Of a stretch of 64,000 bases of DNA, positions 27,418 through 36,680 are shown piece after piece (position 1 is the first letter of the stretch; each line of letters opens with the position of its first letter). The DNA comes from Flavobacterium pisciphilum (lineage in GTDB: Bacteria > Bacteroidota > Bacteroidia > Flavobacteriales > Flavobacteriaceae), in the NCBI RefSeq assembly GCF_020905345.1, contig NZ_JAJJMO010000001.1, positions 2,170,001 through 2,234,000 on the forward strand, written 5' to 3'. Made by a program: the position numbers and the translations under genes. The notes beneath the pieces are model-generated. The model was not told the origin of the DNA. It ran no database searches and saw nothing but the letters and a program-made list of their open reading frames with translations.

Positions 27418-27968
27418 CCATCAATTTTTTTAATTAGTTTAGCAGGACTCCCTGCTACAACCACTCCATCTGCAACAGATTTTGTAACAACAGAACCCGC
27501 ACCTACTACAGCGTTTTCACCTACTGTAACACCAGGTAATAAAATAGAATTAGCTCCAATCCAACAACCTTTTTTCAAGATTATCATTTCATCAGGATAA
27601 TAACCTTGATCAATTAATGGTATATCCAATCTATCAAACTTATGATTATTGATATAAAAGTGAACTCCGCATCCCATCATCACATCATCTTCAATAATAA
27701 TAGATGTTTGCAAACTTTCAGACTCTCCAAATAGCATAACACCAGGCCGTATTACAACTCTATTTCCTATCTCTATTTTAGAACAACCAACTGCATATGC
27801 TCCAGGTCTAAAATCAGCAGTGTCAGAAAAATGTTTAAATTTTTTTTTACAAAGTGCTAACATTTGTTTTTTATAAAACAACCTCCAATGTGTAAATGGG
27901 TGATCAGGACCAATTCTATCAGCACCAATATTATACTTTACTTTTTTTATTATCTCAATTATCAACAT
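27414..27968 (-). CDS. Hexapeptide-repeat acyltransferase (WbbJ/CatB-like)
   Basis: A 184-residue left-handed beta-helix acyltransferase. Hexapeptide repeats run through VVIRPGVMLFG, IIIEDDVMMGCGVHFYIN (with the catalytic His) and IGANSILLPGVTVGENAVVGAGSVVTKSV. It would transfer an acetyl or similar group from acyl-CoA to a sugar. It overlaps the genes on both sides (by 4 bp and 14 bp), so it is translationally coupled to the amidotransferase block and may decorate the nonulosonic acid or the glycan. Acceptor unknown. Confidence 0.85.
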   Translation of the reverse strand: MLIIEIIKKVKYNIGADRIGPDHPFTHWRLFYKKQMLALCKKKFKHFSDTADFRPGAYAVGCSKIEIGNRVVIRPGVMLFGESESLQTSIIIEDDVMMGCGVHFYINNHKFDRLDIPLIDQGYYPDEMIILKKGCWIGANSILLPGVTVGENAVVGAGSVVTKSVADGVVVAGSPAKLIKKIDG

Positions 27969-28734
27969 TCCAATTAGCTATATTTTCCCCTAATTCAATT
28001 AAATTTTTTCTAGCTTTTGGCAAACCATCTCCTATAAAATTAAATAAGTTTGCAGTAGCAACAGCACTTACATTTTTGTATTTCAACCCATCTTTAAAAT
28101 GGGATTCATTTCCTGCTCCACCTGCTATTATTAATGGTATTTTTATTTTTGATTCAAATTTTTCAATTGTATCGAAATCATATCCAAATCCAGTACCATC
28201 TTTGTCTATAGAATTTAGATATATCTCTCCAACTTCAAGTTTATCAAGATATATCAAGTAATCTTCTAGATTCATATCAATTTTCACAGCGCCATTATTA
28301 AGATAAACATCAAACGAATCATCATTTTTCTTATAATCTATTGACGCTACAATACTCTGTGAACCATATCTTTTTATTAACAACTGAACTAAATCTGGAT
28401 TTTCATACAATAAAGTATTTAGTACTATTTTATCAGCACCGCTTTTGAATAGTAATTCAGCATCTTCCATCGTTCTGATTCCCCCGCCAGCAGCAATTGG
28501 AATAAAAACATCATTTACTAATTTTTCAACTGTATTAGCAAAATCAATAATAGACTTATTTACTCGAGTAGCATTCAAAACTACAAGCTCGTCCAAAGAA
28601 AATGCAATGTTTTGAAATTTATAGTTCTTTTCAAGCCAATTTAAATTACCTACTTTTTGCAATCTAAAATTACGACTTTGCATAAAAAAGCCATCACTAT
28701 AAATTAATGTAAATATTATCCTTTTTCTTAACAT
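27955..28734 (-). CDS. HisF-like cyclase subunit of sugar amidotransferase system
   Basis: A 259-residue TIM-barrel homologue of HisF. It starts RIIFTLIYSDGFFMQS, as in the surface-polysaccharide HisF2/WbuZ group, with the catalytic-equivalent aspartates D14 and D133 (SIDY) and the phosphate-binding AAGGGIRTMEDAELLFKSGA and IIAGGAGN loops. With the HisH-like glutaminase it should channel ammonia to the WbpG-like amidotransferase. Its one-base overlap with hisH-like and the absence of any other his gene rule against histidine biosynthesis. Confidence 0.9.
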   Translation of the reverse strand: MLRKRIIFTLIYSDGFFMQSRNFRLQKVGNLNWLEKNYKFQNIAFSLDELVVLNATRVNKSIIDFANTVEKLVNDVFIPIAAGGGIRTMEDAELLFKSGADKIVLNTLLYENPDLVQLLIKRYGSQSIVASIDYKKNDDSFDVYLNNGAVKIDMNLEDYLIYLDKLEVGEIYLNSIDKDGTGFGYDFDTIEKFESKIKIPLIIAGGAGNESHFKDGLKYKNVSAVATANLFNFIGDGLPKARKNLIELGENIANWNVDN

Positions 28735-29345
28735 TAAAATTTTTCAATAAAATTTTTCAATAATCTTAATCCGTTATTTTGACTAAGTTCTGGATGAAAC
28801 TGCACTCCTACAATATTATTACATTCAAAACTTGCTATAAAGTCTGAACCATAATTACAATAAGATTGATTTATCTCATCTTCACTTACCATTTTATAAC
28901 TGTGAGTAAAGTAAAAATCAGCTTCACTAGGAAGTCCATCGTATATTTTAAGTTTATTATCAATTTTTAATTGATTAAACCCTACATGTGGCACTTTTAA
29001 GTCTGTATTATCAAACTTTATACAATGCGCATTGACAAAACCTAATCCTTCAGTAAAACCATCTTCAGTACTTGAGTTTCCTAAAAGTTGCATTCCAAGA
29101 CAAATTCCAATTAAAGGCTTTCCCTTTTCTACAACTATTTCTTTAAGATATTTATCTAGACTATTTTCTTTTATCTGTGCCATTGCTTTCCCAAATGAAC
29201 CAACACCAGGAAGAATTATTTTATCTGCACTATTTAAAACATTAAAATCAGCAGAAATAACAATATCCCCAACTCCTAAATAATTTAATGTGCTGACAAT
29301 AGACTTTATATTGCCCATACCATAATCGGCTATAACAATTTTCAT
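28734..29345 (-). CDS. HisH-like glutamine amidotransferase subunit
   Basis: A 203-residue class I glutaminase. The nucleophile is C82 in GICLGMQLLG and the other triad members are H184 and E186 in VQFHPELS; GVGSFGKAM forms the oxyanion-side loop. It releases ammonia from glutamine for its HisF-like partner downstream. It overlaps the amidotransferase gene upstream by 4 bp. The trio amidotransferase-HisH-HisF is the known arrangement for making acetamidino sugars in O-antigens and flagellins. Confidence 0.92.
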   Translation of the reverse strand: MKIVIADYGMGNIKSIVSTLNYLGVGDIVISADFNVLNSADKIILPGVGSFGKAMAQIKENSLDKYLKEIVVEKGKPLIGICLGMQLLGNSSTEDGFTEGLGFVNAHCIKFDNTDLKVPHVGFNQLKIDNKLKIYDGLPSEADFYFTHSYKMVSEDEINQSYCNYGSDFIASFECNNIVGVQFHPELSQNNGLRLLKNFIEKF

Positions 29346-30487
29346 ATACTAAAATCTTCTCCTGGAGTAAATTTAGGAGACCAAATACCATCAATTTTTT
29401 CGAACAAATCTTTATTTGCATACTTATCTAAAACAGAATCAAATTCTTCTTTAGTCATTTTATAATATTCTAAGAAAGTATCGATCAAATCATAAGGATA
29501 TGCATTGTCATACATTTTTACTAAATTTAGTGCTTGGTCTCTTGTCATTGAGCCTCTTCTAATCTCAATTCCAGCATCCTGAGTTGCTCGCCCAAATCCA
29601 AATTTCAAATACATCAAATAAGCATGTAAAGTATAAAGAGCTTGGTCATTTTGTGAAAAATTCGTAAAAGTATCTACACTTCCTTCTTCTTTTTCAATTA
29701 ATCCGCAGTTCTCTTTTGCAACAACGTAATTTCTATAAGAATCCCAAGCTTCAAAATATGACCAATGTGTAAATGAAAGTCCTATTTGCGAAACTTCTTC
29801 ATCTGTAGGGAATTTAAAAAATGCCAAATCAGCTTCAGAAATATCTCCATCTTCTCTAATTCTATCAAAAACAATTTGATGACCACCTTCCAAATATATT
29901 TTCTTCATATACTCAATATCATACAAAGGATTGTTTTTACTTTCACTAGAACCTCCATATTCAACCTCACCATCTTCACCATAAAACATCAATGGTATCT
30001 TAAAATTTGCAGCCGTTTTAATGCACGCAGTCATAATAGCAATTAACCATCCATAGTAAGGAAAACCTTTTTCAATAAAACCATACTTATTCAGCCTGTC
30101 TAATACTACAGGATTAGGAGATATATGAATATGATCATAACCTGATTGAATAAAATTAAAGAGATTCTGATCTCCAATTGGTAAAGATAAAGCAGGACGT
30201 ACAGTAACCGCCAATGGATTCATACCATATTTATGTTTTAACATATAAGCTACATAAGAGCCGTCTTTACCACCACTAACAGGAACAATGCAATCAAAAT
30301 TCCCTGTTTTAGATTTATATTTTGTTATTAACTCCTCAAGTTGTTTTTGTCTGTGTGACCAATCAATTTGTTTCTTTTCTTCCATCCATTGACAAGCATT
30401 ACACCAACCTCTATCATCAAATGTAATTCGAGGTCTTGTAGACATATTTAAACAATTCTTACACCAAGTTATTTTCTTTTCACTCAT
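29342..30487 (-). CDS. N-acetyl sugar amidotransferase (WbpG/WbuX/PtmG-like)
   Basis: An ATP-PPase-type amidotransferase. With the ATG at 30487 it has 381 residues, the family length; a longer frame to 30544 would run into the SDR gene. C9, C12, C29 and C32 form a likely zinc site and SGGKDGS at 71-77 is the PP-loop. In characterised systems such enzymes (WbpG, PseA and PtmG relatives) convert an N-acetyl group to an acetamidino group using ammonia from glutamine. In this locus the likely target is the legionaminic-type sugar made by the adjoining genes, which is inference. The downstream HisH and HisF genes would supply the ammonia. Confidence 0.88.
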   Translation of the reverse strand: MSEKKITWCKNCLNMSTRPRITFDDRGWCNACQWMEEKKQIDWSHRQKQLEELITKYKSKTGNFDCIVPVSGGKDGSYVAYMLKHKYGMNPLAVTVRPALSLPIGDQNLFNFIQSGYDHIHISPNPVVLDRLNKYGFIEKGFPYYGWLIAIMTACIKTAANFKIPLMFYGEDGEVEYGGSSESKNNPLYDIEYMKKIYLEGGHQIVFDRIREDGDISEADLAFFKFPTDEEVSQIGLSFTHWSYFEAWDSYRNYVVAKENCGLIEKEEGSVDTFTNFSQNDQALYTLHAYLMYLKFGFGRATQDAGIEIRRGSMTRDQALNLVKMYDNAYPYDLIDTFLEYYKMTKEEFDSVLDKYANKDLFEKIDGIWSPKFTPGEDFSI

Positions 30488-30515
30488 TACTATTATTTTA
30501 TTACTTTGATTTATA

Positions 30516-31259
30516 TTAAATGGCTGTCCAGCCTCCATCGACAATTAAATTCTGTCCCGTGATATATTTTGCATCATCTGACAATAAAAAAGCAACTGTT
30601 GGTGCAATATCCTCAGGCGTTCCTAACCTTCTCATGGGAACCTTTTTAGTATAGTTGCTTACAAAAACCTCATTTTGATTATCAAAAATTCCACCAGGAG
30701 AAACAGTATTCACTCTAACCTGTTGCGGTCCAAAATAAGATGCCACATATCTTGTAAAATTGACTAACGCCCCTTTTATTGCAGAATAAGCTGCAGGCAT
30801 TGTCATTGTTGTCCCTTCATAAACATTAAAATCGGCACCTACAACTCCATAAATAGAAGCCATGTTTATTATACTTCCTGTTTTTTGTATAGCCATTTCT
30901 GAAGCAACTTTTTGCGTTAAATAAAAATAACTATTCATTTGCCAATCTACATTTTGTCTCCAAGAATCGAGAGCTATATCTTCAAACTTATTTCCCCAAT
31001 CTTTTGTTCTTGGATAAGCATTATTTACAAGTCCATCAATTTTTTTATATTTTGCAAAAACTATTTCTAAAGCTCTATCAATTGAGGTACTATCTGTTAT
31101 ATCACAATAAACATTAGATAAATCTTCATTCGTATCGTGATTAATTTCAAAATTAATACAAAAGGCACCTTCAGAAATCAATCTAGTAATGATTGCTTTA
31201 CCTAGAAGACCATTTCCTCCTGTAATTATAATTATTTTATTTTTTAATCTATTATTCAT
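30516..31259 (-). CDS. SDR oxidoreductase, PtmA-like
   Basis: A 247-residue classical short-chain dehydrogenase with IITGGNGLLG at 11-20, VNNAYPRT near 78, and the catalytic set S135, Y158 and K162. It matches in size and context PtmA of the Campylobacter legionaminic acid cluster, which helps build the GDP-sugar precursor. Its start overlaps the Gfo/Idh/MocA gene by 8 bp. The exact oxidation or reduction step is not evident from sequence. Confidence 0.82.
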   Translation of the reverse strand: MNNRLKNKIIIITGGNGLLGKAIITRLISEGAFCINFEINHDTNEDLSNVYCDITDSTSIDRALEIVFAKYKKIDGLVNNAYPRTKDWGNKFEDIALDSWRQNVDWQMNSYFYLTQKVASEMAIQKTGSIINMASIYGVVGADFNVYEGTTMTMPAAYSAIKGALVNFTRYVASYFGPQQVRVNTVSPGGIFDNQNEVFVSNYTKKVPMRRLGTPEDIAPTVAFLLSDDAKYITGQNLIVDGGWTAI

Positions 31260-32175
31260 CTTTCAGGACAATTTTTAATATTTCTATCGATTCTCTAAGG
31301 CCATTCATTGGAAGTATGTTTTCTTTTAAACAATTAATAAAATAATTTAATTGATAACTATACGTATTTTTTACATCAAAATTAGTAGCCTCGAAAATAA
31401 TCTCTTTAGAATCATTAGTAATACAACTATTAATCAAATCAACTTCTAAAATTTCATTATCACAAACAAGTTCAATTACTCTTTTAGATTTTTTTCTGTA
31501 ATAATTTAATACAACATTTGCTGTAAATGTATCATACTCTAAAATATAATTAGCATAATCTATAGCATCAATATTTAAGCTTGATACATTTCTTAAAGTA
31601 GAACTACTTTTATTAGGCATTCCAAACAACCAACTAACATAATCTAATTCATGAAATAAATCTAAATGGACTCCACCACCCATTGACACATTGGCACTAT
31701 ATACTTTTTTAAAATCTACATTAGGACGCCAATCTGGTAAATATGAACCGCAATAAACATTGACTTCGTTAATTTTTAGACTTTCTTTATTTAATTTATT
31801 TTTCAAAAATTCAATACATGGATGAAATCTTAAGTTACAAGCTACGTAAGTAACTACTTGTTTCATTTCTACAAAATCAATTAATTTATCTATATTTTGC
31901 AATCTATGTACAGCTGGTTTTTCAATAAATAAAGGAATATATAGTTTTGCAAGTTTTTCGATAAAATCAAAATGCAAATGAGTTGGATTCGAAATAATTG
32001 CAAAGTCGAAAGAAAAATCTAAATTTTCAATATCATAAACATTTTCAATTCCTTCTTCAGTTTGTGAATTTGGATTTGATCTTAATGCGTAAATTGCTAT
32101 ATTAATATTCATGCTTTTTAAAGCCGAAACATGCTTTTTAGCTATTGATCCTAAACCAATAATCAGTATTTTCAT
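31252..32175 (-). CDS. Gfo/Idh/MocA oxidoreductase, PtmF-like
   Basis: A 307-residue oxidoreductase with an N-terminal Rossmann domain (ILIIGLGSIAKKH), the family EKPAVH motif in the middle and a C-terminal substrate-binding domain. It lies in a tightly overlapping run with the CMP-transferase (4 bp) and the SDR gene (8 bp). The position corresponds to PtmF in the Campylobacter flagellin glycosylation cluster, where PtmA and PtmF work in making the GDP-glucosamine precursor. Assignment to PtmF is by context; the Gfo/Idh/MocA fold is secure. Confidence 0.8.
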   Translation of the reverse strand: MKILIIGLGSIAKKHVSALKSMNINIAIYALRSNPNSQTEEGIENVYDIENLDFSFDFAIISNPTHLHFDFIEKLAKLYIPLFIEKPAVHRLQNIDKLIDFVEMKQVVTYVACNLRFHPCIEFLKNKLNKESLKINEVNVYCGSYLPDWRPNVDFKKVYSANVSMGGGVHLDLFHELDYVSWLFGMPNKSSSTLRNVSSLNIDAIDYANYILEYDTFTANVVLNYYRKKSKRVIELVCDNEILEVDLINSCITNDSKEIIFEATNFDVKNTYSYQLNYFINCLKENILPMNGLRESIEILKIVLKDE

Positions 32176-32894
32176 AGTTCAAAATCAAGTTTATTGTTTT
32201 GAAGCAGGTATTCCATAAATAAAAAATCTATTGGATGGTCTAAATCAAAACATACGTGATCCATCTCATAAATTAATGATTTATCTGTAATAGCACTTTT
32301 TGATCCAGATTCAAAAAAAGATCTTCTATACCAATAAAATGATGCATTCAAATCATAGACCTTTGGTGCAGACTGCCTCGTCATAACACTCCCATCTGGA
32401 TTCATTTTAACTAGTGAGTAAAAACCATCTGCATTCTTTTCAACCATATTAAAATAAGGACTTCTCGCCGCTGGATTTACAGAAAATAAATTTAATGCTT
32501 CAGGATTAGCATTTATTAAATTTAATGCTTCTTCAATATCCTCTAAAGTTCGCAATGGAGAAGTAACATCTAAATCTAAAACAAAATCATATTTATCGTT
32601 TATTATAGATTCTTCATAAAGTAACAAATCTTTAATTGTATCTATTTTGCCCGCTCCATCAGTAGCCAAATAATCTGGCCTTACATAACCCGTAAAAACA
32701 CCAAATGATTCTGCAGTATTTTTTATAGCCTCATCATCTGTAGACAAAGCAACTTTTGCATCAAATTTTCCTTTTATTTTTTGGGTTAATTCAATTGAAT
32801 AACCGATTAAGGATTTACCATTAATATTTTTTATGTTTTTGCCTGGTATCCCTTTCGACCCCCCTCTAGCACAAATAGTTATTAATATTTTCAT
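32172..32894 (-). CDS. CMP-nonulosonate cytidylyltransferase (LegF/NeuA-like)
   Basis: A 240-residue acylneuraminate cytidylyltransferase. The N-terminal RGGSKGIPGKN motif (from R10) binds CTP, and STDDEAIKNTAESFG, DLDVTSPLRTLEDIEEAL and DLNASFYWYRR are typical of the group that activates legionaminic acid (LegF/PtmB). It would form the CMP-sugar used by the final glycosyltransferase. It overlaps the Gfo/Idh/MocA gene and follows the CBS-nucleotidyltransferase by one base. Substrate assignment follows from neighbours rather than a specific residue. Confidence 0.92.
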   Translation of the reverse strand: MKILITICARGGSKGIPGKNIKNINGKSLIGYSIELTQKIKGKFDAKVALSTDDEAIKNTAESFGVFTGYVRPDYLATDGAGKIDTIKDLLLYEESIINDKYDFVLDLDVTSPLRTLEDIEEALNLINANPEALNLFSVNPAARSPYFNMVEKNADGFYSLVKMNPDGSVMTRQSAPKVYDLNASFYWYRRSFFESGSKSAITDKSLIYEMDHVCFDLDHPIDFLFMEYLLQNNKLDFEL

Positions 32895-32895
32895 T

Positions 32896-33942
32896 TTAAA
32901 ATTTTATATTATTAATATCTATATGGGCTTTCTCAAAATCTTCATGTTTTCCCACATCTAACCAATAACCAGAAAATGGGAAAGAAATTACTTTTAGTTT
33001 TTTATTAATCAATTCTTCCATTAAATCTGTTGCATTAAAAAAAGTGTCTTTCGGTATAAAACTTAACATTTTCTTTTTTATTAAATAAATTCCTCCATTT
33101 GAATAATAAGTATAAGTCGGCTTTTCTTTAAAACTTTTTACTGATCCATTATTTGTCTCCAAAACAGCATAAGGTATATTCACTTGATACGGAATAGTTA
33201 ACACAGCTAAATCTGCATCTTGTCTTATAAATTCAAGAAAAAACTGTTCATAATCAATATTTGTTAACAAGTCTGAATTTGTTACAAGAATATAGTCATG
33301 TTCAAAATTTTTTATTTTCGAAACTGCACCAATAGTTCCTAATGGTTCATTCTCCCAAACATATTCGATTTTTACATTCTTGTCTTCACCTTTTCCAAAA
33401 TGGCTTTCTATTTGTTCTCCTAAATATTTTACTGAAACCCAAAAATCATCTATTCCAAATAAAGCCAAACGATCCAAATTATGTTCCATAATTGCCTTGT
33501 CCCCAACTTTTAGAAGTGGTTTAGGAACAGTATCCGTTAACGGCTGTAATCTCTGACCTCTACCTCCGGCCATAATAACAGCATCAATTGGTAGATAAGA
33601 TCTAATTTTTCTAAAGTTAATAACATTAACTACTTTGTGATTTTCATCAACAACTGGAACTATTCGAAAATCACCTTCTCGATATTCAATAATTTTTTTT
33701 AGATTATTTTCACCTTTAATTATATATCGTGGATTGTCTTGAATAATCTCATCAACATTGCAATCTATGGTAAATCCTTTAAGTAATCCTCGTCTAACAT
33801 CTCCGTCTGTTAATGCACCAATTAGTTTGTCGTCACTATCAACGACAAAAAGTATCGCATCTTGTGATAACTCATTAAATTGAAGTAAAGCTTGTTTAAT
33901 TTTACTTCCTGAAAGAATTAAATGGTCTTTATAAATTCTCAT
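32896..33942 (-). CDS. CBS-domain nucleotidyltransferase (PtmE-like)
   Basis: A 348-residue two-part protein. Residues about 1-115 hold a pair of CBS domains (FVVDSDDKLIGALTDGDVRR is one), and residues 119-348 a sugar-phosphate nucleotidyltransferase with MAGGRGQRLQPLT at 124-136 and FKEKPTYTYYSNGGIY. This architecture is that of PtmE, the guanylyltransferase that forms GDP-glucosamine for legionaminic acid synthesis in Campylobacter. The CBS pair may sense nucleotides. It overlaps the LegG-like gene by 14 bp. Its presence favours a GDP-linked legionaminic pathway over the UDP-linked ones. Confidence 0.88.
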   Translation of the reverse strand: MRIYKDHLILSGSKIKQALLQFNELSQDAILFVVDSDDKLIGALTDGDVRRGLLKGFTIDCNVDEIIQDNPRYIIKGENNLKKIIEYREGDFRIVPVVDENHKVVNVINFRKIRSYLPIDAVIMAGGRGQRLQPLTDTVPKPLLKVGDKAIMEHNLDRLALFGIDDFWVSVKYLGEQIESHFGKGEDKNVKIEYVWENEPLGTIGAVSKIKNFEHDYILVTNSDLLTNIDYEQFFLEFIRQDADLAVLTIPYQVNIPYAVLETNNGSVKSFKEKPTYTYYSNGGIYLIKKKMLSFIPKDTFFNATDLMEELINKKLKVISFPFSGYWLDVGKHEDFEKAHIDINNIKF

Positions 33943-35035
33943 AAAAATTCTTAGTAATTTTAATTATATTATCTGCTGCATTAGATTCAAAATAAACATT
34001 ATGACCATTATAAGTTTTTAAACTAATAGCTTTAAAAACCGAAGAGACAATTGCCTCTTCTTTAAACTCACAATTTATAATATTATCACTTTGCAATCGG
34101 CCTTTTTGCCTATCCCCAACATTCACAACAAATTTTCCAAATGAAGCGGCTTCTAAAATTCCGCTTGAAGTATTCCCTAATAATATTTTAGCATAATACA
34201 TTGCTGAAAAATAGTTGATTTTTCCAAAATTCTCAATTAGCAAAATTCTATTAGGTAATTCTATTTTTTCAATAACTTCTCGATAAATTGAACCTTGAGT
34301 ATCTGCATTGGGCATTGTAATCACAATAAATATATCTTTTGCGATTTTTTTCAATGCGCTCCCCATCTCTTGAGCATATAACACATTATCTTTTAGCGAC
34401 ATTGTTTCAGGATGAAAAGTAACTAAGATAAAATCTTCATCAAGTATATCAAACTTTTCAAAAAAACTTTTTCTTTCAATAGGAACAAAGTTTTCAATTC
34501 CGTTTAAACTCAAAGATCCTGTAGTAAAAATATTTTCATTAGAATCTAACAAGCTTTGAACTTTCTTATTAAAAACATCGGTGGCTGTAAGATGGAGAAT
34601 TGAAGCTAAAGAAATCTGATGACGATAAACATTGTCTATTGCTCCCAATGTAGTTTCACCTCCATGTATGTGAGCAAATTTTATTCCAAAAGGGATACCC
34701 GCCTGTACAGCAGCACTCATTTCAAAGCGATCTCCTAAACAAAATACTAAATCATATTTATAATTTTGCCAAAAGTCCGCAAACTTTAAAACAGTCAAAC
34801 CATATGAAGAAGTTATTGATTGCTCATCATCATTTGAAATCAATGAAGAAATCATGTGAATACAATTATAGCCATCCTTTGTTATCTCATTTAATGTATA
34901 GCCATGACTTTTTGACAAATGTGTACCAAACGCAATAATCTCCATTTTAAAAAAAGAATCATTTTTCATTTTTTGAAGTAATGGTAGATATATTCCGTAA
35001 TCTGCTCTTGAGCTAGTTAATACTCCTACTCTCAT
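33929..35035 (-). CDS. NDP-sugar 2-epimerase, hydrolysing (LegG/NeuC-like)
   Basis: A 368-residue GT-B-fold hydrolysing 2-epimerase beginning VGVLTSSRADYGIYLPLL. Conserved pieces include CLGDRFEMSAA, HIHGGETTLGAID and GNTSSGILEAASFGKFVVNVGDRQKGR. It releases the NDP group and inverts C2 to give the free 2,4-diacetamido-mannose derivative that the LegI-like enzyme condenses with PEP. It overlaps the synthase gene by 4 bp. The NeuC-type alternative (ManNAc from UDP-GlcNAc) is less likely given LegB, LegC and LegH homologues alongside. Confidence 0.92.
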   Translation of the reverse strand: MRVGVLTSSRADYGIYLPLLQKMKNDSFFKMEIIAFGTHLSKSHGYTLNEITKDGYNCIHMISSLISNDDEQSITSSYGLTVLKFADFWQNYKYDLVFCLGDRFEMSAAVQAGIPFGIKFAHIHGGETTLGAIDNVYRHQISLASILHLTATDVFNKKVQSLLDSNENIFTTGSLSLNGIENFVPIERKSFFEKFDILDEDFILVTFHPETMSLKDNVLYAQEMGSALKKIAKDIFIVITMPNADTQGSIYREVIEKIELPNRILLIENFGKINYFSAMYYAKILLGNTSSGILEAASFGKFVVNVGDRQKGRLQSDNIINCEFKEEAIVSSVFKAISLKTYNGHNVYFESNAADNIIKITKNFYENL

Positions 35036-36054
35036 TGAATGTCCGAAAATAAAAGTTTATCAAACTCATTTTTATCAGTTGTCAGAATTTTACCAACTAT
35101 ATTTTCCCATTCCATTGGAGAAATTCCATCTCCTGGCCTCAATGAAATAATATCATCATCCGTAATAATATGTCCTTTTGATAAATTCCTATTAATAAAA
35201 ATACTTTTTCTGGCAATTATAATATTCTTAGTTTCGCTTTCGCTTGGCACTTTTTCACCATCACCTCCTATCGCTAACTCTATATTACGAATTGCTCTTA
35301 CCATCTCTTTTAATTCCTTTGGTTCAAGAGAAGCTACATGATCTGGCCCGGGTAAAGTTCTGTCCAAAGTAAAATGCTTCTCAATTATTCTCGCCCCCAT
35401 AGCAACTGCTGCTATAGGCACTTCAATACCAAGTGTATGATCTGAATATCCTATTTGCACATCAAAGTTTTTTTGTATTGCCAACATAGCCTTAAGATTA
35501 ACATCTTTCATAGGTGTTGGATATTCTGTATTACAATGCAATATAGAAATCAATTCTTTTTTCAATCCAAACTTAATTAACACATCTAATGCATTTTTGA
35601 TTTCTATTTCAGTGCACATGCCTGTTGACATAACAACAGGTTTTCTACATAAAGCAATAGCTCTTAAATAAGGATAATTTGTAATTTCTCCACTTGGAAT
35701 TTTAAAAAAAGTAAGCCCTAAACTATTTAAGTATTTCACTCCTTCAATATCAAATGCAGTGGAAAAAAAATTAATATTTCTTTCAGAACAATAAGACAAT
35801 AATTCTAAATGATTTTCATGGCTTAGTTCTAATTTTTTTAGCATTGCATATTGAGAATCATCACCATCGTTAATATTAACACTTTGATAATTGGCTTTCT
35901 TAGCTGATTTACTGACTAAGTTATCTGCTTTAAAAGTTTGAAATTTGACATAGTCAACACCCGCATCTACAGCAGCATCAATTAATTTTTTTGCTATTTG
36001 TATATCCCCATTATGATTTACGCCAGCTTCCGCAATAATAATTACTTTACTCAT
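35032..36054 (-). CDS. Nonulosonic acid synthase (LegI/NeuB-like)
   Basis: A 340-residue PEP-dependent synthase. The TIM-barrel part starts IIIAEAGVNHNGD and contains KFQTFKADNLVSKSAKKANYQ split over residues 37-57, IPSGEITNYPYLRAI, STGMCTE, LHCNTEYPTP and GYSDHTLG. Residues from about 280 form a SAF/antifreeze-like domain (RKSIFINRNLSKGHIITDDDI). It condenses the 6-deoxy-mannose derivative with PEP. It is closest in wording to the legionaminic/neuraminic synthases; context chooses legionaminic. Confidence 0.94.
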   Translation of the reverse strand: MSKVIIIAEAGVNHNGDIQIAKKLIDAAVDAGVDYVKFQTFKADNLVSKSAKKANYQSVNINDGDDSQYAMLKKLELSHENHLELLSYCSERNINFFSTAFDIEGVKYLNSLGLTFFKIPSGEITNYPYLRAIALCRKPVVMSTGMCTEIEIKNALDVLIKFGLKKELISILHCNTEYPTPMKDVNLKAMLAIQKNFDVQIGYSDHTLGIEVPIAAVAMGARIIEKHFTLDRTLPGPDHVASLEPKELKEMVRAIRNIELAIGGDGEKVPSESETKNIIIARKSIFINRNLSKGHIITDDDIISLRPGDGISPMEWENIVGKILTTDKNEFDKLLFSDIQ

Positions 36055-36056
36055 AC

Positions 36057-36680
36057 TTATATTATTCTACCTGGATTTCCTACCACTTTTTTTCCATCCG
36101 GAATATTAGAAATAATAACGGATCCAGCTCCAATTATAACATCCTTACCAATAATTACTCCTTGCTTTATTACTGAATTAGCTCCCACAAATGTTCTTTC
36201 ACCAATAGTAACATTACCAGCAAGAACTGCACCTGGTGCAACATGAACAGCATCCTGTAAAACACATTCATGTTCAATAATACAACCCGTATTCAAAATT
36301 ACATTTTTACCAATTCTTACAAGTGAATTAACAGATACATTTTTATTTATAAAACTACCTGTACCTATTATAGCATTTATTGAAATATGAGCAGTCTTAT
36401 GTATAGTCGTTTGAATTTCTTTTCCTTTACCTTCAATCAAATTTGCGATATTTTGTCTCAACTTATTATCTCCAATTCCAAGTACAAAAGGAATTTCTTT
36501 CAACCACCCAATAAAATCATTTTCTCTTTCAAATCCTAAGTAAACTAGATTATAAGGATCAGAACCAGCTTCCTCTTTATCAGAATATCCGATAATTTCA
36601 AAACCATTCTCTAAAACTGTTTCAGCAACTACATAAGCATGTCCTGAATACCCAATAAGAATAACTGATTTATCTGACAC
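36057..36680 (-). CDS. Nucleotide-sugar N-acetyltransferase (LegH/PglD-like)
   Basis: A 207-residue protein with the PglD architecture: an N-terminal nucleotide-sugar-binding Rossmann half (VILIGYSGHAYVVAE) and a C-terminal hexapeptide beta-helix. IIEHECVLQ with H137 is the catalytic-base position and HVAPGAVLAG follows with H146. It would N-acetylate the 4-amino sugar made by the LegC-like aminotransferase. It overlaps legC-like by 11 bp and precedes the synthase by 2 bp. PglD, NeuD and LegH relatives are hard to separate by sequence; neighbours decide. Confidence 0.88.
   Translation of the reverse strand: MSDKSVILIGYSGHAYVVAETVLENGFEIIGYSDKEEAGSDPYNLVYLGFERENDFIGWLKEIPFVLGIGDNKLRQNIANLIEGKGKEIQTTIHKTAHISINAIIGTGSFINKNVSVNSLVRIGKNVILNTGCIIEHECVLQDAVHVAPGAVLAGNVTIGERTFVGANSVIKQGVIIGKDVIIGAGSVIISNIPDGKKVVGNPGRII

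Noticed and set aside
27896..28261. 121-codon plus-strand ORF
   Set aside because: Antisense to the HisF-like gene, whose motifs are intact; no domain is seen in the opposite frame.
27955..29345. HisH and HisF as histidine biosynthesis genes
   Set aside because: No other his genes are near, and both overlap a WbpG-like amidotransferase within the glycan locus.
30488..30544. N-terminal extension of the amidotransferase
   Set aside because: It overlaps the SDR gene, and the internal ATG at 30487 gives the family's normal start and length.
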